Source of the DNA: Devosia sp. 1566
GTDB taxonomy: Bacteria; Pseudomonadota; Alphaproteobacteria; Rhizobiales; Devosiaceae
Length of the DNA: 64,000 nucleotides
NCBI RefSeq assembly: GCF_004005995.1
Contig: NZ_CP034767.1
Span: 3,162,001 to 3,226,000, forward strand
Direction: 5' to 3'
Under the pieces are notes generated by a model. That model saw only the letters and a list, made by a program, of their open reading frames with translations. It had not been told where the DNA came from and searched no databases. The position numbers were made by a program, and so were the translations under genes. Shown here in pieces: positions 55,244 to 64,000 of the stretch (position 1 is its first letter; each line of letters opens with the position of its first letter).

Positions 55244-55947
55244 CGTGGCACCTTTAAGTCGTACTCGGCTTCAAGCATTTCGATGATCTTGACGAGTGCT
55301 CGATAGATGCTGAGTTCATTGGCGCCGAAACGGTAGTGGCCGGTGATAAGTTCTTCAGGTTGAAGCCCGTCCATGCTGGTACGGCGCTTCTCTGGCTCGC
55401 CATTGCGTATCATCGTCACTGGGTAACGAAACGATCGACCCTCGCCCTCCCACACACCCCAGGAACCGTAGTTTTGAATGTTGTCGTTGTAACACTCGTT
55501 GCCGATTATTGCTTCCATACGGACAAGCAGATCGCGGAGCGGGCCAACCTTTTCGCGTGTGTCGCGAACGTAGCGAAAACTGCTGAGCCCGCCTTCGATC
55601 TCATCACGTTGTGACGTGAACCAGTCGTGTTTCTGGGCGGCCTGACGTTTTAACTCGGAGACCGTCTCGCGGGGCACGTCTTCTGGCCACGCGCTCAGCT
55701 CTGCAAAGGCTTCTACTTCTTCCGCAACAAAGGATGCCTTCTCTTCCCATAGCGAACTATAGCCGTCCGCGGATTCTAGAATCTGCTCTCTGACCCCTTC
55801 TGCTGGGCCGAAGTCCAGCTCCAGGATCGCCGCATATCCATCGCATTCGGACTGAATGAAATAGTCCTGCATGTCCGTATCGCCTGGCCATTCTTCCTTG
55901 GCGGCGAGCTTAATGGCAGCAAGGATATCGCCAGGAACGTCCGACAT
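55240..55947 (-). CDS. Unrecognised protein, last gene of the defence operon
   Basis: The 235-residue soluble protein is acidic (many Glu/Asp), with aromatic stretches such as IQNYGSWGVWEGEGRSFRYP and a helical first half (about 60-140). No signal peptide, membrane helix or nuclease motif is visible, and I recognise no family. It starts 1 nt after the Res stop, so it is almost certainly co-translated with Res. It may be an accessory, inhibitor or immunity partner of the restriction complex; this is inference from position only. Confidence 0.75.
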   Translation of the reverse strand: MSDVPGDILAAIKLAAKEEWPGDTDMQDYFIQSECDGYAAILELDFGPAEGVREQILESADGYSSLWEEKASFVAEEVEAFAELSAWPEDVPRETVSELKRQAAQKHDWFTSQRDEIEGGLSSFRYVRDTREKVGPLRDLLVRMEAIIGNECYNDNIQNYGSWGVWEGEGRSFRYPVTMIRNGEPEKRRTSMDGLQPEELITGHYRFGANELSIYRALVKIIEMLEAEYDLKVPR

Positions 55948-55948
55948 T

Positions 55949-58927
55949 TCAGGTGTGCTCCATCACATCATCTAGTTTGGTGGCCTTCACGTACCGGGCA
56001 GGATTCTCGTTCACAGCCAAAGCTTCGAAGTGCGCAACGCCGCACGCAATCTTGGCTGCCTCCTGGTCTCGCAGGTCGTCGGTGAAGAGGCTGCCCTTGG
56101 TCTCGACCACGAAATAGAGGCGCTCCTGACCATCGACCTGCACCAGCACTGCCCAGTCGGGGTTGTAGCTTCCCAACGGGGTCGGGACTTTGAACCAGCC
56201 GGGCAGCTTGGCATAGACCTTCACCGCCTCGTTCTTTTCCATCTGTTCGGCAAAGGTGCGCTCGACGCCGCTGGAGTCATAGACAACGTGCTCGAACACG
56301 GACTTCTTGGTGTCTTCGAGCATGTTCTTGAGGTAGCCGGTCAGCTCCTCCTGCTGGAACAGCTCCTGGGCATAGAAGTGCTCGTCGCCGATGCGCTGGT
56401 ATTTGATGCCATCGACCAGCGCGAGGCGCTTGGTGCGGTTGATCAGCTCGCCAGCCTGCTCAATGAAGGCCTGGGGGTTGCGCTTGAAATCTGTAAGGCG
56501 ACCGCTTCCGGTCAGGATCGTCACCAGGCTGCGCCGGGTCAGCTGGGTGCGGTCCTGCAAGTCGGTCAAGATATCGGGCAGGACGATGTCGCCCTCCTCG
56601 ATAGAGACCGGCCCGGAGGTGGACGTTTCCGTCGCGATGACGCCACCCTGGCCGATGGCAAGGTCAGCCTTGCGAATAGTTGCCCGCGCCTTCGCTATCG
56701 GCGCGCCTTCGGCGATAGCCTTAACGCAATCGGCAACAAGCTTGTCGTTGTCGAATTGGACGCGGTAGGTTGTCAGATGCTTGACCCGGTCCCACAGCGC
56801 CTGAAATTCCGGGCTGTGAAAGACTTCCTTGCGCACGGCTATCGGACGGCGTTCGTCGGCGTTCTTGATCTCAAGCCGGCCGGCTATCTTGCGCAGAACA
56901 TCCCGGACCTGGGGCAAGTGGGCGGCGTAGGCGTCGGGCAAGGTCAGCGTGCCGTTCTTGATGGCCGTGCGTAGCGTGTCCTGCACCTTACCCTTAGTGT
57001 CGATGAACCCCTCGCCCTTCAGCCAGTCGTAGATGGCGGCCGATTCATCGAATCCAAGCATGACGGTGGAACCGTCCTCTTGCTGAATCGGGATATTGGC
57101 AAACTGGTGCTTTTCGACAATGCCGAAGCGGATGCCGGTATCGGCCTCGATTTCCTTCTGCAGATTTTCGGCGAAGGACTCGTAGCTCTCGGTGGCGATC
57201 ACGGTGAGCGTATTGACCTCAAAGCCCCGTAGCCGCTCGCCCTTCTGGTTGACACAAAGGCGCAGGCCACGGCCGATGGTCTGGCGGCGCTCGCGTTCGG
57301 TGCCCATTTCGCGTAGCGCACATATCTGGAAGACGTTGGGGTTGTCCCAGCCTTCCTTGAGAGCGGAATGGGAGAAGATGAACTTGAGTTTTGTGTCGAA
57401 ACTCAAGAGCTTTTCCTTGTCCTTCATGATGAGGCTGTAGGCGCGCTCGGCATTATCACGGTTGGACTGGTTATTCTCGGCTGTGTCGGACCAACGTTTG
57501 TTCTTGTCGATTGAGAAGTAACCGTCATGAACCGCTTCAGCGTCGGAGGTTACGTCCACTTCCTTGAACAGGCTTACAAAGTCGGGAAGCTTTGCGGCAC
57601 GCCGATACTCTTCCTCGAAGATGGTGGCGTATTTGCCCTTAACGGCGTTTCCAGCCTCGTCATATGAGCGGTAATGCTCCACGGCGTCGATGAAGAACAG
57701 GCTCAGCACCTTGATGCCGAGCGGCGCAAGACGCTTTTCCTTCTCTAGATGCTCTTGGATGGTGCGGCGGATCATCAACCGCTTGATGGCGTCGGCATCA
57801 ACGCCACCGACGGCTTCGCCTACACTGAGAAACGCCTCGGAACCGTCAGTCTTTACTTCAAGGAAGGGTGTATCGCCCACCCGGATTTCGCCAATGCGGC
57901 AATTGTTATAGAGGGCGCGGCCGGTTAGCTCTTCCAAGTCATCGCCATCCTGGACGGTGACTTCCTGGCGCTGGACCTTGGTGCCACGCTGCGCGTCAAG
58001 CTCCACGCGGGCGGTAATGGTGCCGCCTTTGTTGCTGGCGGATAGGAACCGGAGATAGGCCTTGTTGTGGCCGCCCTCGACTTCAAGCGAAGCCACCTCG
58101 ATCTGCTTGACCAGCTTCCGCTCATAAGCGTCGACGGCATCGAGTCGATAGACCATGTGATGCTTGTTGGCGTGGGTGGCCGAATAGCGCAGGGTGCAAA
58201 GAGGATGCATGGCATCCAAAGCCTGCTTGCCGCGCCCATCAAGGCCACCGTCGACGCTTTGCGGTTCGTCCACGATGATGATCGGGCTTGTGGCGCGGAT
58301 CAAGTCGATGGGGGCTTCACCGCCGGTTTTCTCGCTATCCTTATAGAGGTTGTTGACGTCCTTCTTGTTGATGGCGCCGACGGTCACCACCATGATCTGG
58401 ATGGTCGGGCTAGTAGCGAAATTACGCACCTGGCCAAGCTTTGCGGAGTCGTAGAGAAAATAGTCGGAGGGCTGACCGGAATAGAGTCCCTTGAAATGAT
58501 CCTCAGTGATCTGAAGGGTCTTATAGACCCCCTCCTTGATCGCAACGGACGGCACGACGATAACGAACTTGGTAAAGCCGAAGCGCTTGTTCAGCTCGAA
58601 GATGGTGCGCAGATAGACATAGGTTTTGCCGGTGCCAGTTTCCATTTCGACGGTGAAGTCGCCAGAGGCGAGACTGCTGGAAGGCGGCAGGCCGTTACGG
58701 AGTTGGATGGCTTTTAGGTTGTCGATGATCTCATCATCGAGCAAGGCTAAACGGTTGCCGATGCCGCGCTCGTTTTCGACCAGTCCAAGCTCACCCTGCG
58801 CACCCGTGGACGCGCGGCGGGTGACAGTGAATTCGGTGCGGTTGACTTCCTGACCAGCAAACAGGTCGCAGACAGCTTCAATAGCAGTGTGCTGATAATC
58901 TAGGTCGGGCTCGAAGTGGAGCTTCAT
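55949..58927 (-). CDS. Type III restriction enzyme Res subunit (helicase-nuclease)
   Basis: The 992-residue protein has an SF2 helicase core: Walker A METGTGKT (95-102), DEPQ box (220-223), SAT (249-251) and C-terminal helicase motifs HSALKEGWDNPNVF and RQTIGRGLRL. A PD-(D/E)xK nuclease lies near the end, Asp924 (YNPDWAVL) and Glu942/Lys944 (VVETKGS). All key residues look intact. Such subunits translocate or switch along DNA with ATP and cleave when two unmethylated sites meet. Start ATG 58927, GAGGG upstream, 10 nt after mod. Confidence 0.92.
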   Translation of the reverse strand: MKLHFEPDLDYQHTAIEAVCDLFAGQEVNRTEFTVTRRASTGAQGELGLVENERGIGNRLALLDDEIIDNLKAIQLRNGLPPSSSLASGDFTVEMETGTGKTYVYLRTIFELNKRFGFTKFVIVVPSVAIKEGVYKTLQITEDHFKGLYSGQPSDYFLYDSAKLGQVRNFATSPTIQIMVVTVGAINKKDVNNLYKDSEKTGGEAPIDLIRATSPIIIVDEPQSVDGGLDGRGKQALDAMHPLCTLRYSATHANKHHMVYRLDAVDAYERKLVKQIEVASLEVEGGHNKAYLRFLSASNKGGTITARVELDAQRGTKVQRQEVTVQDGDDLEELTGRALYNNCRIGEIRVGDTPFLEVKTDGSEAFLSVGEAVGGVDADAIKRLMIRRTIQEHLEKEKRLAPLGIKVLSLFFIDAVEHYRSYDEAGNAVKGKYATIFEEEYRRAAKLPDFVSLFKEVDVTSDAEAVHDGYFSIDKNKRWSDTAENNQSNRDNAERAYSLIMKDKEKLLSFDTKLKFIFSHSALKEGWDNPNVFQICALREMGTERERRQTIGRGLRLCVNQKGERLRGFEVNTLTVIATESYESFAENLQKEIEADTGIRFGIVEKHQFANIPIQQEDGSTVMLGFDESAAIYDWLKGEGFIDTKGKVQDTLRTAIKNGTLTLPDAYAAHLPQVRDVLRKIAGRLEIKNADERRPIAVRKEVFHSPEFQALWDRVKHLTTYRVQFDNDKLVADCVKAIAEGAPIAKARATIRKADLAIGQGGVIATETSTSGPVSIEEGDIVLPDILTDLQDRTQLTRRSLVTILTGSGRLTDFKRNPQAFIEQAGELINRTKRLALVDGIKYQRIGDEHFYAQELFQQEELTGYLKNMLEDTKKSVFEHVVYDSSGVERTFAEQMEKNEAVKVYAKLPGWFKVPTPLGSYNPDWAVLVQVDGQERLYFVVETKGSLFTDDLRDQEAAKIACGVAHFEALAVNENPARYVKATKLDDVMEHT

Positions 58928-58937
58928 GGCCGGTCCC

Positions 58938-61037
58938 TCACAGACTACGCACGTCGAGAATGCCGTTCTGGTTCAGGATGGCAGCCATATTGGTCTTGGC
59001 GACGTCGTCTGCGAAGCTGGAATCTTTAAACACGACGCGGGTATCGACGGCCGGTGCCAGCGCCTTGCGCCACGCGACAATACCGTTGGCGAGCGCCTCC
59101 ACCACGTGTCCAGTGAGGCCATCACCAAGGCAAACGATCAAGGTCCCGCCGCCGATGGAATGAACGGACTTACCCGCAATTTCTTTTTGTTCAATAGGAA
59201 CGCAAAGATCCAGGCCCAGCTTTAGCAGGAGTTCATAGAGAACGTCCTGCTCTGTCCGGCCTTGAACCAGGTGTTCCGAATTGGCAAGCAGGGTGCCTTC
59301 AATGTCCGACGGGGTCGGGTCCCATGAGCGGATGTTTGACTGGGCAAGTTTGAACACGCGAAAACCAAGATCGCTTGCTCCGACAGTAACTTCGCTTTCG
59401 ATAGTTTTGGCCGCCCTGCGCAGTCGCTCCTTTGTTAGTTCGGCTATGTTTCGCGGCTTTCCAGCCTTATCGCAGAAGGCAGCAGCGGCCTTTTGCTCTT
59501 TTTTGCTTGGATCGAGTGGCTCCGGTAGCTGAACAAGAATGAATCGTCGATTGCCCTGATCTCCCGCGTTTAGAGACCAGACAGACTGACCGGTCGTGCC
59601 GCTTCCAGCAAAAAAGTCCAAGATCATCGCGTCTTTGTCGGCAGCAGTCGCATACTCAATCAGCCGCGCTATTTCTACATGGTCCTTTGGATTGTCAAAG
59701 ACCTTCGCCCCCATCAATCGCCGCATGTACTTGGCAGTAACCTGCGCTTGCTTGTAGAAATAAGAACCGCGCACCTGTGTAGCGAGCTCATCCTCAGCGT
59801 CGGCATCAACCAGGTCAGCGGCATCATCTTCTTCGGTGTCTTCGAATTTACCTATGAACTCGAAGTCTATTGGTCGAATGTGAGATTTTCTAACTGGCGG
59901 CTCGGTATGATCTTCGCGAAATTCTACGATTCCTAGTTCGATCATGCGGGCCATCGTATCTGGTTGAGCGAAGACCCACCCTCTCTCAGGGACTGCGCAT
60001 GGTAGTTTGGTCACCGGATGGATAACGTCGTACCTAGGTCCACCACCTCCCGGCCAGGAAATATTATCGTCGCGCCACGGACCATGCTTGTCGACGTGTT
60101 TATAGCGACTCCATTTTTTCGATGGGTGAGTTTTGGGAAGCTCAGAGTACCACTTCTGAAGTTCTGTCTCGACGGCAGCATCATCAGAGCCGTTCCGCTC
60201 GCGGAGAATGACGTACTGCTGCCAGATCTCACGGGCGCCAGGCTTTTCTTCTCGCCATTTGACATTCTTTTCGTTCAGAAACCCCAATGACGAAGCATAG
60301 ACAACAACATACTCGTGACCAACAGAGACTAGCTTCGCATCATTCTTACGACTCTTCTCCCAGACAATGGTCGCTATAAAATTCTCCGCCCCAAAAATCT
60401 CATCGCACAAGAGGCGTAGGTTCGCCAATTCTTGATCATCAATGCTGATCATGACTACGCCATCCCTCTTTAGAAGGCCTTTCGCCGCCTTCAAGCGGGG
60501 TAGCATCATGCTTAACCAGTCGGTGTGAAAACGCCCCGAACTCTCGGTATTGGACGTAACCTTCACGCCGCCTTCGAGCTGTCGTGTAAGTTCAAGGTAG
60601 CTTTTAATGCCGTCTTGAAAGTTGTCCGGATAGACGAAGTCCTTGCCTGTGTTGTACGGTGGATCAATGTAGATGAGATTTACTTTTCCAGCGTAGCTCT
60701 TTCGAAGAATCTTGAGCACCTCTAGGTTGTCGCCCTCAATAACAAGGTTCCTGGTCGTATCCCAATTCAGACTGTCCTCGGGGCAAGGCAACAGCGTACC
60801 GGTGGAGGGTGCCAGCGCAATCTGACGCGCCTTGCGCTTGCCGTGCCAGTTGAGCCCATATTTTTCGTCGTGCTCATCAACGGCGCCGCCGAGAAGTTGC
60901 TTCAGAACTTCAAAATCGACCGTGCCTTCAGTGAATGCCTCGGGGAAGAGCGTGCTCAGAGCCTCGACATTGCCAGCAACCAGATCTGCGCTCTGGGTTT
61001 CTGGGTCATTGAGGGTTAGCTTTTCGATCTTGGGCAT
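58938..61037 (-). CDS. Type III-like Mod DNA methyltransferase (beta class)
   Basis: The 699-residue protein has the catalytic motif IV DPPY at 125-128 (LIYIDPPYNTG) before the SAM motif FAGSGTT at 476-482, the order of beta-class N6-adenine/N4-cytosine methyltransferases, as in Mod subunits. The region between (about 225-430) is the probable target recognition domain and is locally AT-richer, as expected for a swapped domain. It should protect host sites and, with Res, give sequence specificity. ATG 61037 is preferred over GTG 61043. Confidence 0.92.
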   Translation of the reverse strand: MPKIEKLTLNDPETQSADLVAGNVEALSTLFPEAFTEGTVDFEVLKQLLGGAVDEHDEKYGLNWHGKRKARQIALAPSTGTLLPCPEDSLNWDTTRNLVIEGDNLEVLKILRKSYAGKVNLIYIDPPYNTGKDFVYPDNFQDGIKSYLELTRQLEGGVKVTSNTESSGRFHTDWLSMMLPRLKAAKGLLKRDGVVMISIDDQELANLRLLCDEIFGAENFIATIVWEKSRKNDAKLVSVGHEYVVVYASSLGFLNEKNVKWREEKPGAREIWQQYVILRERNGSDDAAVETELQKWYSELPKTHPSKKWSRYKHVDKHGPWRDDNISWPGGGGPRYDVIHPVTKLPCAVPERGWVFAQPDTMARMIELGIVEFREDHTEPPVRKSHIRPIDFEFIGKFEDTEEDDAADLVDADAEDELATQVRGSYFYKQAQVTAKYMRRLMGAKVFDNPKDHVEIARLIEYATAADKDAMILDFFAGSGTTGQSVWSLNAGDQGNRRFILVQLPEPLDPSKKEQKAAAAFCDKAGKPRNIAELTKERLRRAAKTIESEVTVGASDLGFRVFKLAQSNIRSWDPTPSDIEGTLLANSEHLVQGRTEQDVLYELLLKLGLDLCVPIEQKEIAGKSVHSIGGGTLIVCLGDGLTGHVVEALANGIVAWRKALAPAVDTRVVFKDSSFADDVAKTNMAAILNQNGILDVRSL

Positions 61038-61055
61038 TGGCACGGCTTTCTCAGG

Positions 61056-61826
61056 TCAAATGCTTTGCATTATGTTGGCAAGTTCAGCTTCCACACGCTG
61101 AATCGCCAAGTTCAAATCGACAAGGCGGTTCAACTGCTTCTCGCGCTTGGCCTTGGCGCGCAAGGCTTCAATTTCCTTGGTCAGGCGCGAGTGGTCGTCC
61201 AGGGCCGCGCGCCGCCGCGAAATGGCGGTGCTGTCGTTTGTCGCCACAAAGGCGCCGGACACCTGCGCGGCGTTTAGTGCTTCGATGCGGGCAAGCCAGC
61301 CGGAATAGAGGGCATGGAGGTCTGCCCGGTTCTGCTGCGGCAGGGCAAGGCTTTGCAGGAAGGCGCGCTGCACGACATCTGCCGGATCAAGCCGCTGGTC
61401 AGTGGTGGCGACAACATGGTCGATGACGACGCGATCGACCTCGTTCTGGGCCTTACGTTTATGCGCGACGGATATGACAGCGCCGTTGGCGTTGGCGGTG
61501 ATGAGCAGTACCGGGTATGGAACCGCACGGTGGATCAGCTCGATCAGCCGCGTGCTCTTCGCCGCCGGGCGAAAGGCGCAACCGATGATGGCGATTTCCA
61601 GATAGTCCCGTGTTTCATCTGCAAAAGACGGCACACCGATGGTCGCGGGCTTGCAGGCGGCAAACCATTGCAGCTCGTCAATTCCGTCCTGGATAGCGCG
61701 TTTGTCGGCGGCTGTCGGCGCGCCTTGTTCTACCAGCATTTTTTTGGGGACGCGGGCATCGACCCGCGCACTGGCCGGCAGGGCCAGCGCTTCGACAATG
61801 GTGCCAATAACGCCGTCGGCGGTCAT
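61056..61826 (-). CDS. DUF4391 domain protein
   Basis: The 256-residue protein has the DUF4391 core: VPKKMLVEQGAPTAADKRAI, DELQWFAACKPATIGVPSF and a following EIAIIGC / IELIHRAVPYPVLL block. A strongly charged coiled coil occupies about 200-245 (TKEIEALRAKAKREKQLNRL). Function unknown. Genes of this family are, from general recollection, found beside helicases and restriction-type methylases. ATG 61826 overlaps the helicase stop (ATGA), with GGAGGG upstream. An adaptor between the helicase and Mod-Res is an attractive but untested idea. Confidence 0.85.
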   Translation of the reverse strand: MTADGVIGTIVEALALPASARVDARVPKKMLVEQGAPTAADKRAIQDGIDELQWFAACKPATIGVPSFADETRDYLEIAIIGCAFRPAAKSTRLIELIHRAVPYPVLLITANANGAVISVAHKRKAQNEVDRVVIDHVVATTDQRLDPADVVQRAFLQSLALPQQNRADLHALYSGWLARIEALNAAQVSGAFVATNDSTAISRRRAALDDHSRLTKEIEALRAKAKREKQLNRLVDLNLAIQRVEAELANIMQSI

Positions 61827-64000
61827 GGTCCCTCCGTTTCGGGCACGACGACCAAGAAGGCCACGACCTCAAAATCGTTGATCCCGGCAAACTCACCCTT
61901 AAGGGCATGAGTACCACCTGGCGAAAATAGACTGGCGACGGCCCGCTCCTCGCTCTTGCCGGCTATCGAGGCAACGGCGCGGGCCAGAAGCTTCTGGTAC
62001 GGTTCCATATCGCGGCCGAAACGGGTGGCGTTGTCGAATCGACCATAGGCTTGAGCATCGGGCAGATCGCGCCCGATGCTCAGCTTCTTGAGCCGGTCGA
62101 GTACCTGCTTGGCCTGGGTATAGGGCAAGTGGACCTCCCCCTCGTCGCTGACATGTACGACGAAATGGGGGCTCAAGGGGTAGCCTGGTTCGGCGGCGCT
62201 TTCTGCGGCTTCGCCAACCGCCCTCAGGCAGAAGATGGCGCCGGGTGGGATGGGATTGTCGCCACTACCGAATTGATCGTCCGGCGTCGTGACCACGGCA
62301 TAGGTTCCAAGCGGCAAGGCCTCCAGCCGCTCTCTGTTCTCCCGCAAATAGCCGGACAGATCGATGCGGAAGTCATTGAGGGTAAGATCGGCAATGGAAA
62401 CGCCGCTGGATAGGTCTTCGAGGTCGATTACGGCGTCTTGCATCTGCTGCAGCTGGGCGCGGCGGTATTCCAGGTCGTTCATCTGGTTGCCGGCCTGAAA
62501 CTCGATGACGTTCTCCTCGCCGGTGGCGGAAACGTCCAGCAGCACCATGCGACCGCTGACGCGGGATTCCAGATCAAGATATTCGTCCAGCTCCATATTA
62601 GGCCAGAAATTGACCAGTTGGATTCGGGCGTTGGTTGAACCGATGCGGTCCACGCGGCCGAAGCGCTGAATGATCCGAACCGGATTCCAGTGAATGTCGT
62701 AGTTCACCAGGAAGTCGCAGTCCTGAAGGTTTTGGCCTTCGGAAATGCAGTCGGTGGCAATGAGCAAGTCGATTTCCCCTTCGCCCGCCATATTGGCCGG
62801 GCGCTCCTTGGAGCGGGGTGAGAAGGCGCTGAGGATAGAACTCATATCCGAGCGAATGCCGCCAAGCGTGGTCTTGTTGGCGCCGGTGCCGGTGACGACG
62901 GCGGCGTTGACCCCGTGGGTGTCCCGCGCCCAACCCGCCAACTCCCTATAGAGGTAGTCAGCCGTATCAGCGAAGGCGGTGAAGAGCAGGATTTTGCGGT
63001 TCCCCGCATTGAGCGGCGCCGTCACCTTGGCGGCGATCAGCTTTCTTAGGTCAGCAAGCTTGGCATCGCGGTCAGCGGTCACCGCCTGGGCCGCAGAGCG
63101 GAGCGTCATCAACCGGTTTCGATCTTCGATCAGGTCTTGCTGCCAGCGGACACGGTCAACGTCTTGCAAGAGGACCTTGACCTTGCGGCCGACAAGCAGC
63201 GCCTCGAAGGCCGCATCATCCACGTCGATGTCATCAACCGCCAATTCATCGACGGAATCGTCGTGGTTCTCGATCTTGGACAGCAGGGAATTCACATCGT
63301 CCAGCTGGCGCTTGATCGTAAGAGAGAAGGAGGCCACAGAACTTTCCATGCGCTTCAGAATGTTGACGCGCATCAGGTGGATCAGGCTCTCCTCTCGATC
63401 TGCCTGGCGGAAAATGCTCTCGCCGCCACGAATGCTGGTGCTGTATTTGGCGTCATAAGCGGCCTGCTTATGTGGCAGTACATACCGCATCGGCGCATAG
63501 GCGCCGAGCTTGAGGCGTCTGATCTCATTGTTGATCTCGCGGATCGGGCGGAACTCGCCGGCAAGATCAACGTCGGACTTGATGTTGACCGGACGTAGCC
63601 GGTCCGGAAACTGGCCGGTTTCGGCAGTGCCATAGTACCGCTGCACATGCTTGCGGGATCGTGCGATGGTCAGCATGTCCAGGAGCTTGAAGTAGTCAAA
63701 GCCCAGCATGTCCATGAGACGTGACGGTCGGCGTTCGGTCTCGGCGAGGTCGAGCCACCGGTTGAACTGGCCCTGCGCCTTGCGGATCGTCGTCTCTATG
63801 CTGGCAATGCCATGGCCCGCCAAGGCCATGTCGTCGCCTTCGGTCATGAAGGCAATCTGGTTCTTCAGATCAGCCAGCCGATTGTTGACCGGGGTGGCCG
63901 AGAGCATCAACACCTTGGTCTTTACGCCTGCCTTGATGATGCGCTTCATCAAGTGGTCGTATCGAGTGTCGTGGTCTCTATGTGTCGTCTTGTTACGGAA
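61823..64000 (-). CDS. SNF2-type helicase, C-terminal part (cut at window edge)
   Basis: The frame is open to the window edge (over 725 codons), so the start and the Walker A half are missing. Visible parts are motif III LMLSATPVNN, a long insertion with coiled-coil character, and the second RecA-like lobe ending in QRFGRVDRIGS (motif VI), followed by a C-terminal extension of about 250 residues. It belongs to the SNF2-like double-stranded DNA translocases used in several defence systems. It is the first visible gene of the operon. Confidence 0.88.
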   Translation of the reverse strand, partial: FRNKTTHRDHDTRYDHLMKRIIKAGVKTKVLMLSATPVNNRLADLKNQIAFMTEGDDMALAGHGIASIETTIRKAQGQFNRWLDLAETERRPSRLMDMLGFDYFKLLDMLTIARSRKHVQRYYGTAETGQFPDRLRPVNIKSDVDLAGEFRPIREINNEIRRLKLGAYAPMRYVLPHKQAAYDAKYSTSIRGGESIFRQADREESLIHLMRVNILKRMESSVASFSLTIKRQLDDVNSLLSKIENHDDSVDELAVDDIDVDDAAFEALLVGRKVKVLLQDVDRVRWQQDLIEDRNRLMTLRSAAQAVTADRDAKLADLRKLIAAKVTAPLNAGNRKILLFTAFADTADYLYRELAGWARDTHGVNAAVVTGTGANKTTLGGIRSDMSSILSAFSPRSKERPANMAGEGEIDLLIATDCISEGQNLQDCDFLVNYDIHWNPVRIIQRFGRVDRIGSTNARIQLVNFWPNMELDEYLDLESRVSGRMVLLDVSATGEENVIEFQAGNQMNDLEYRRAQLQQMQDAVIDLEDLSSGVSIADLTLNDFRIDLSGYLRENRERLEALPLGTYAVVTTPDDQFGSGDNPIPPGAIFCLRAVGEAAESAAEPGYPLSPHFVVHVSDEGEVHLPYTQAKQVLDRLKKLSIGRDLPDAQAYGRFDNATRFGRDMEPYQKLLARAVASIAGKSEERAVASLFSPGGTHALKGEFAGINDFEVVAFLVVVPETEGP

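Larger units (their letters stand above)
53156..64000. mobile_element. Genomic island at tRNA-Gln (left end; continues past the window)
   Basis: The island begins after the tRNA and contains an integrase plus a five-gene restriction/defence operon. Evidence is the tRNA-adjacent integrase, the switch from housekeeping genes to accessory genes, and visibly AT-richer sequence in places (notably about 59,680-60,740) against the GC-rich core. Its right end is unseen. No conjugation or phage structural genes appear in the visible 10.8 kb. Confidence 0.8.

Noticed and set aside
55240..64000. Calling the operon DISARM or BREX
   Set aside because: No DrmA/DrmB, BrxL, PglZ or BrxC-like gene is visible; the Mod and Res subunits are type III-like. 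Genes beyond the edge could change this.

Overview
The window is 64 kb of GC-rich chromosome from an alphaproteobacterium. Gene content and order fit the Hyphomicrobiales, and the overall protein style suggests a Devosia-like genus. The evidence is the lptF-lptG-lptD-surA-pdxA-rsmA run, the fabD-fabG-acpP-fabF-mltG-gmk run, rpsF-rpsR-rplI-dnaB-alr-radA-cvpA-purF, and promoters of the CTTGnn/CTATnn type. The genus is an inference from gene order and protein style only.

Positions 1-53,155 are core chromosome. From the left they hold: a cut membrane/PH-like gene; a drug/guanidinium efflux locus (MarR regulator, divergent 14-TM MFS pump, guanidine-II riboswitch, SugE/Gdx); a DEAD-box RNA helicase; ndk; an ABC-F ATPase with a DUF985 cupin; a DUF4344 metallopeptidase; the pepA-holC-yitT operon; the LPS-transport operon feeding into pdxA and rsmA; the fatty-acid synthesis run; the ribosomal/replication run; a CBS-domain 'hemolysin'; der with a YfgM-like TPR protein; guaA, tspO, rsmB, MAPEG, DUF3140 and guaB; a pair of tandem MFS transporters; DUF4126; and rlmE-ppx. 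Many neighbours overlap by 4 nt (ATGA/GTGA), which implies translational coupling. Several genes appear to start with TTG or GTG.

From 53,156 to the right edge the window enters a genomic island inserted at a tRNA-Gln(CTG) gene. A 632-residue tyrosine recombinase faces away from the tRNA. It converges on a tight five-gene operon on the minus strand, in transcription order: SNF2-type helicase (cut by the window edge), DUF4391 protein, beta-class Mod DNA methyltransferase, type III-like Res helicase-nuclease, and an unrecognised 235-residue protein. Spacings are 4-nt overlap, 18, 10 and 1 nt. It looks like a type III restriction-modification pair extended by a second helicase and two accessory proteins. 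It is the best candidate here for an under-described anti-phage system. Its upstream end, its promoter and the far attachment site lie outside the window.

Regulatory elements that can be read directly include a guanidine-II riboswitch with two ACGA-loop hairpins upstream of sugE, intrinsic terminators after ndk, the surA-like gene and rplI, a nested inverted repeat of about 115 nt between rpsR and rplI, and a palindromic operator candidate between the MarR gene and the MFS pump. No CRISPR array, insertion sequence or rRNA gene was seen.
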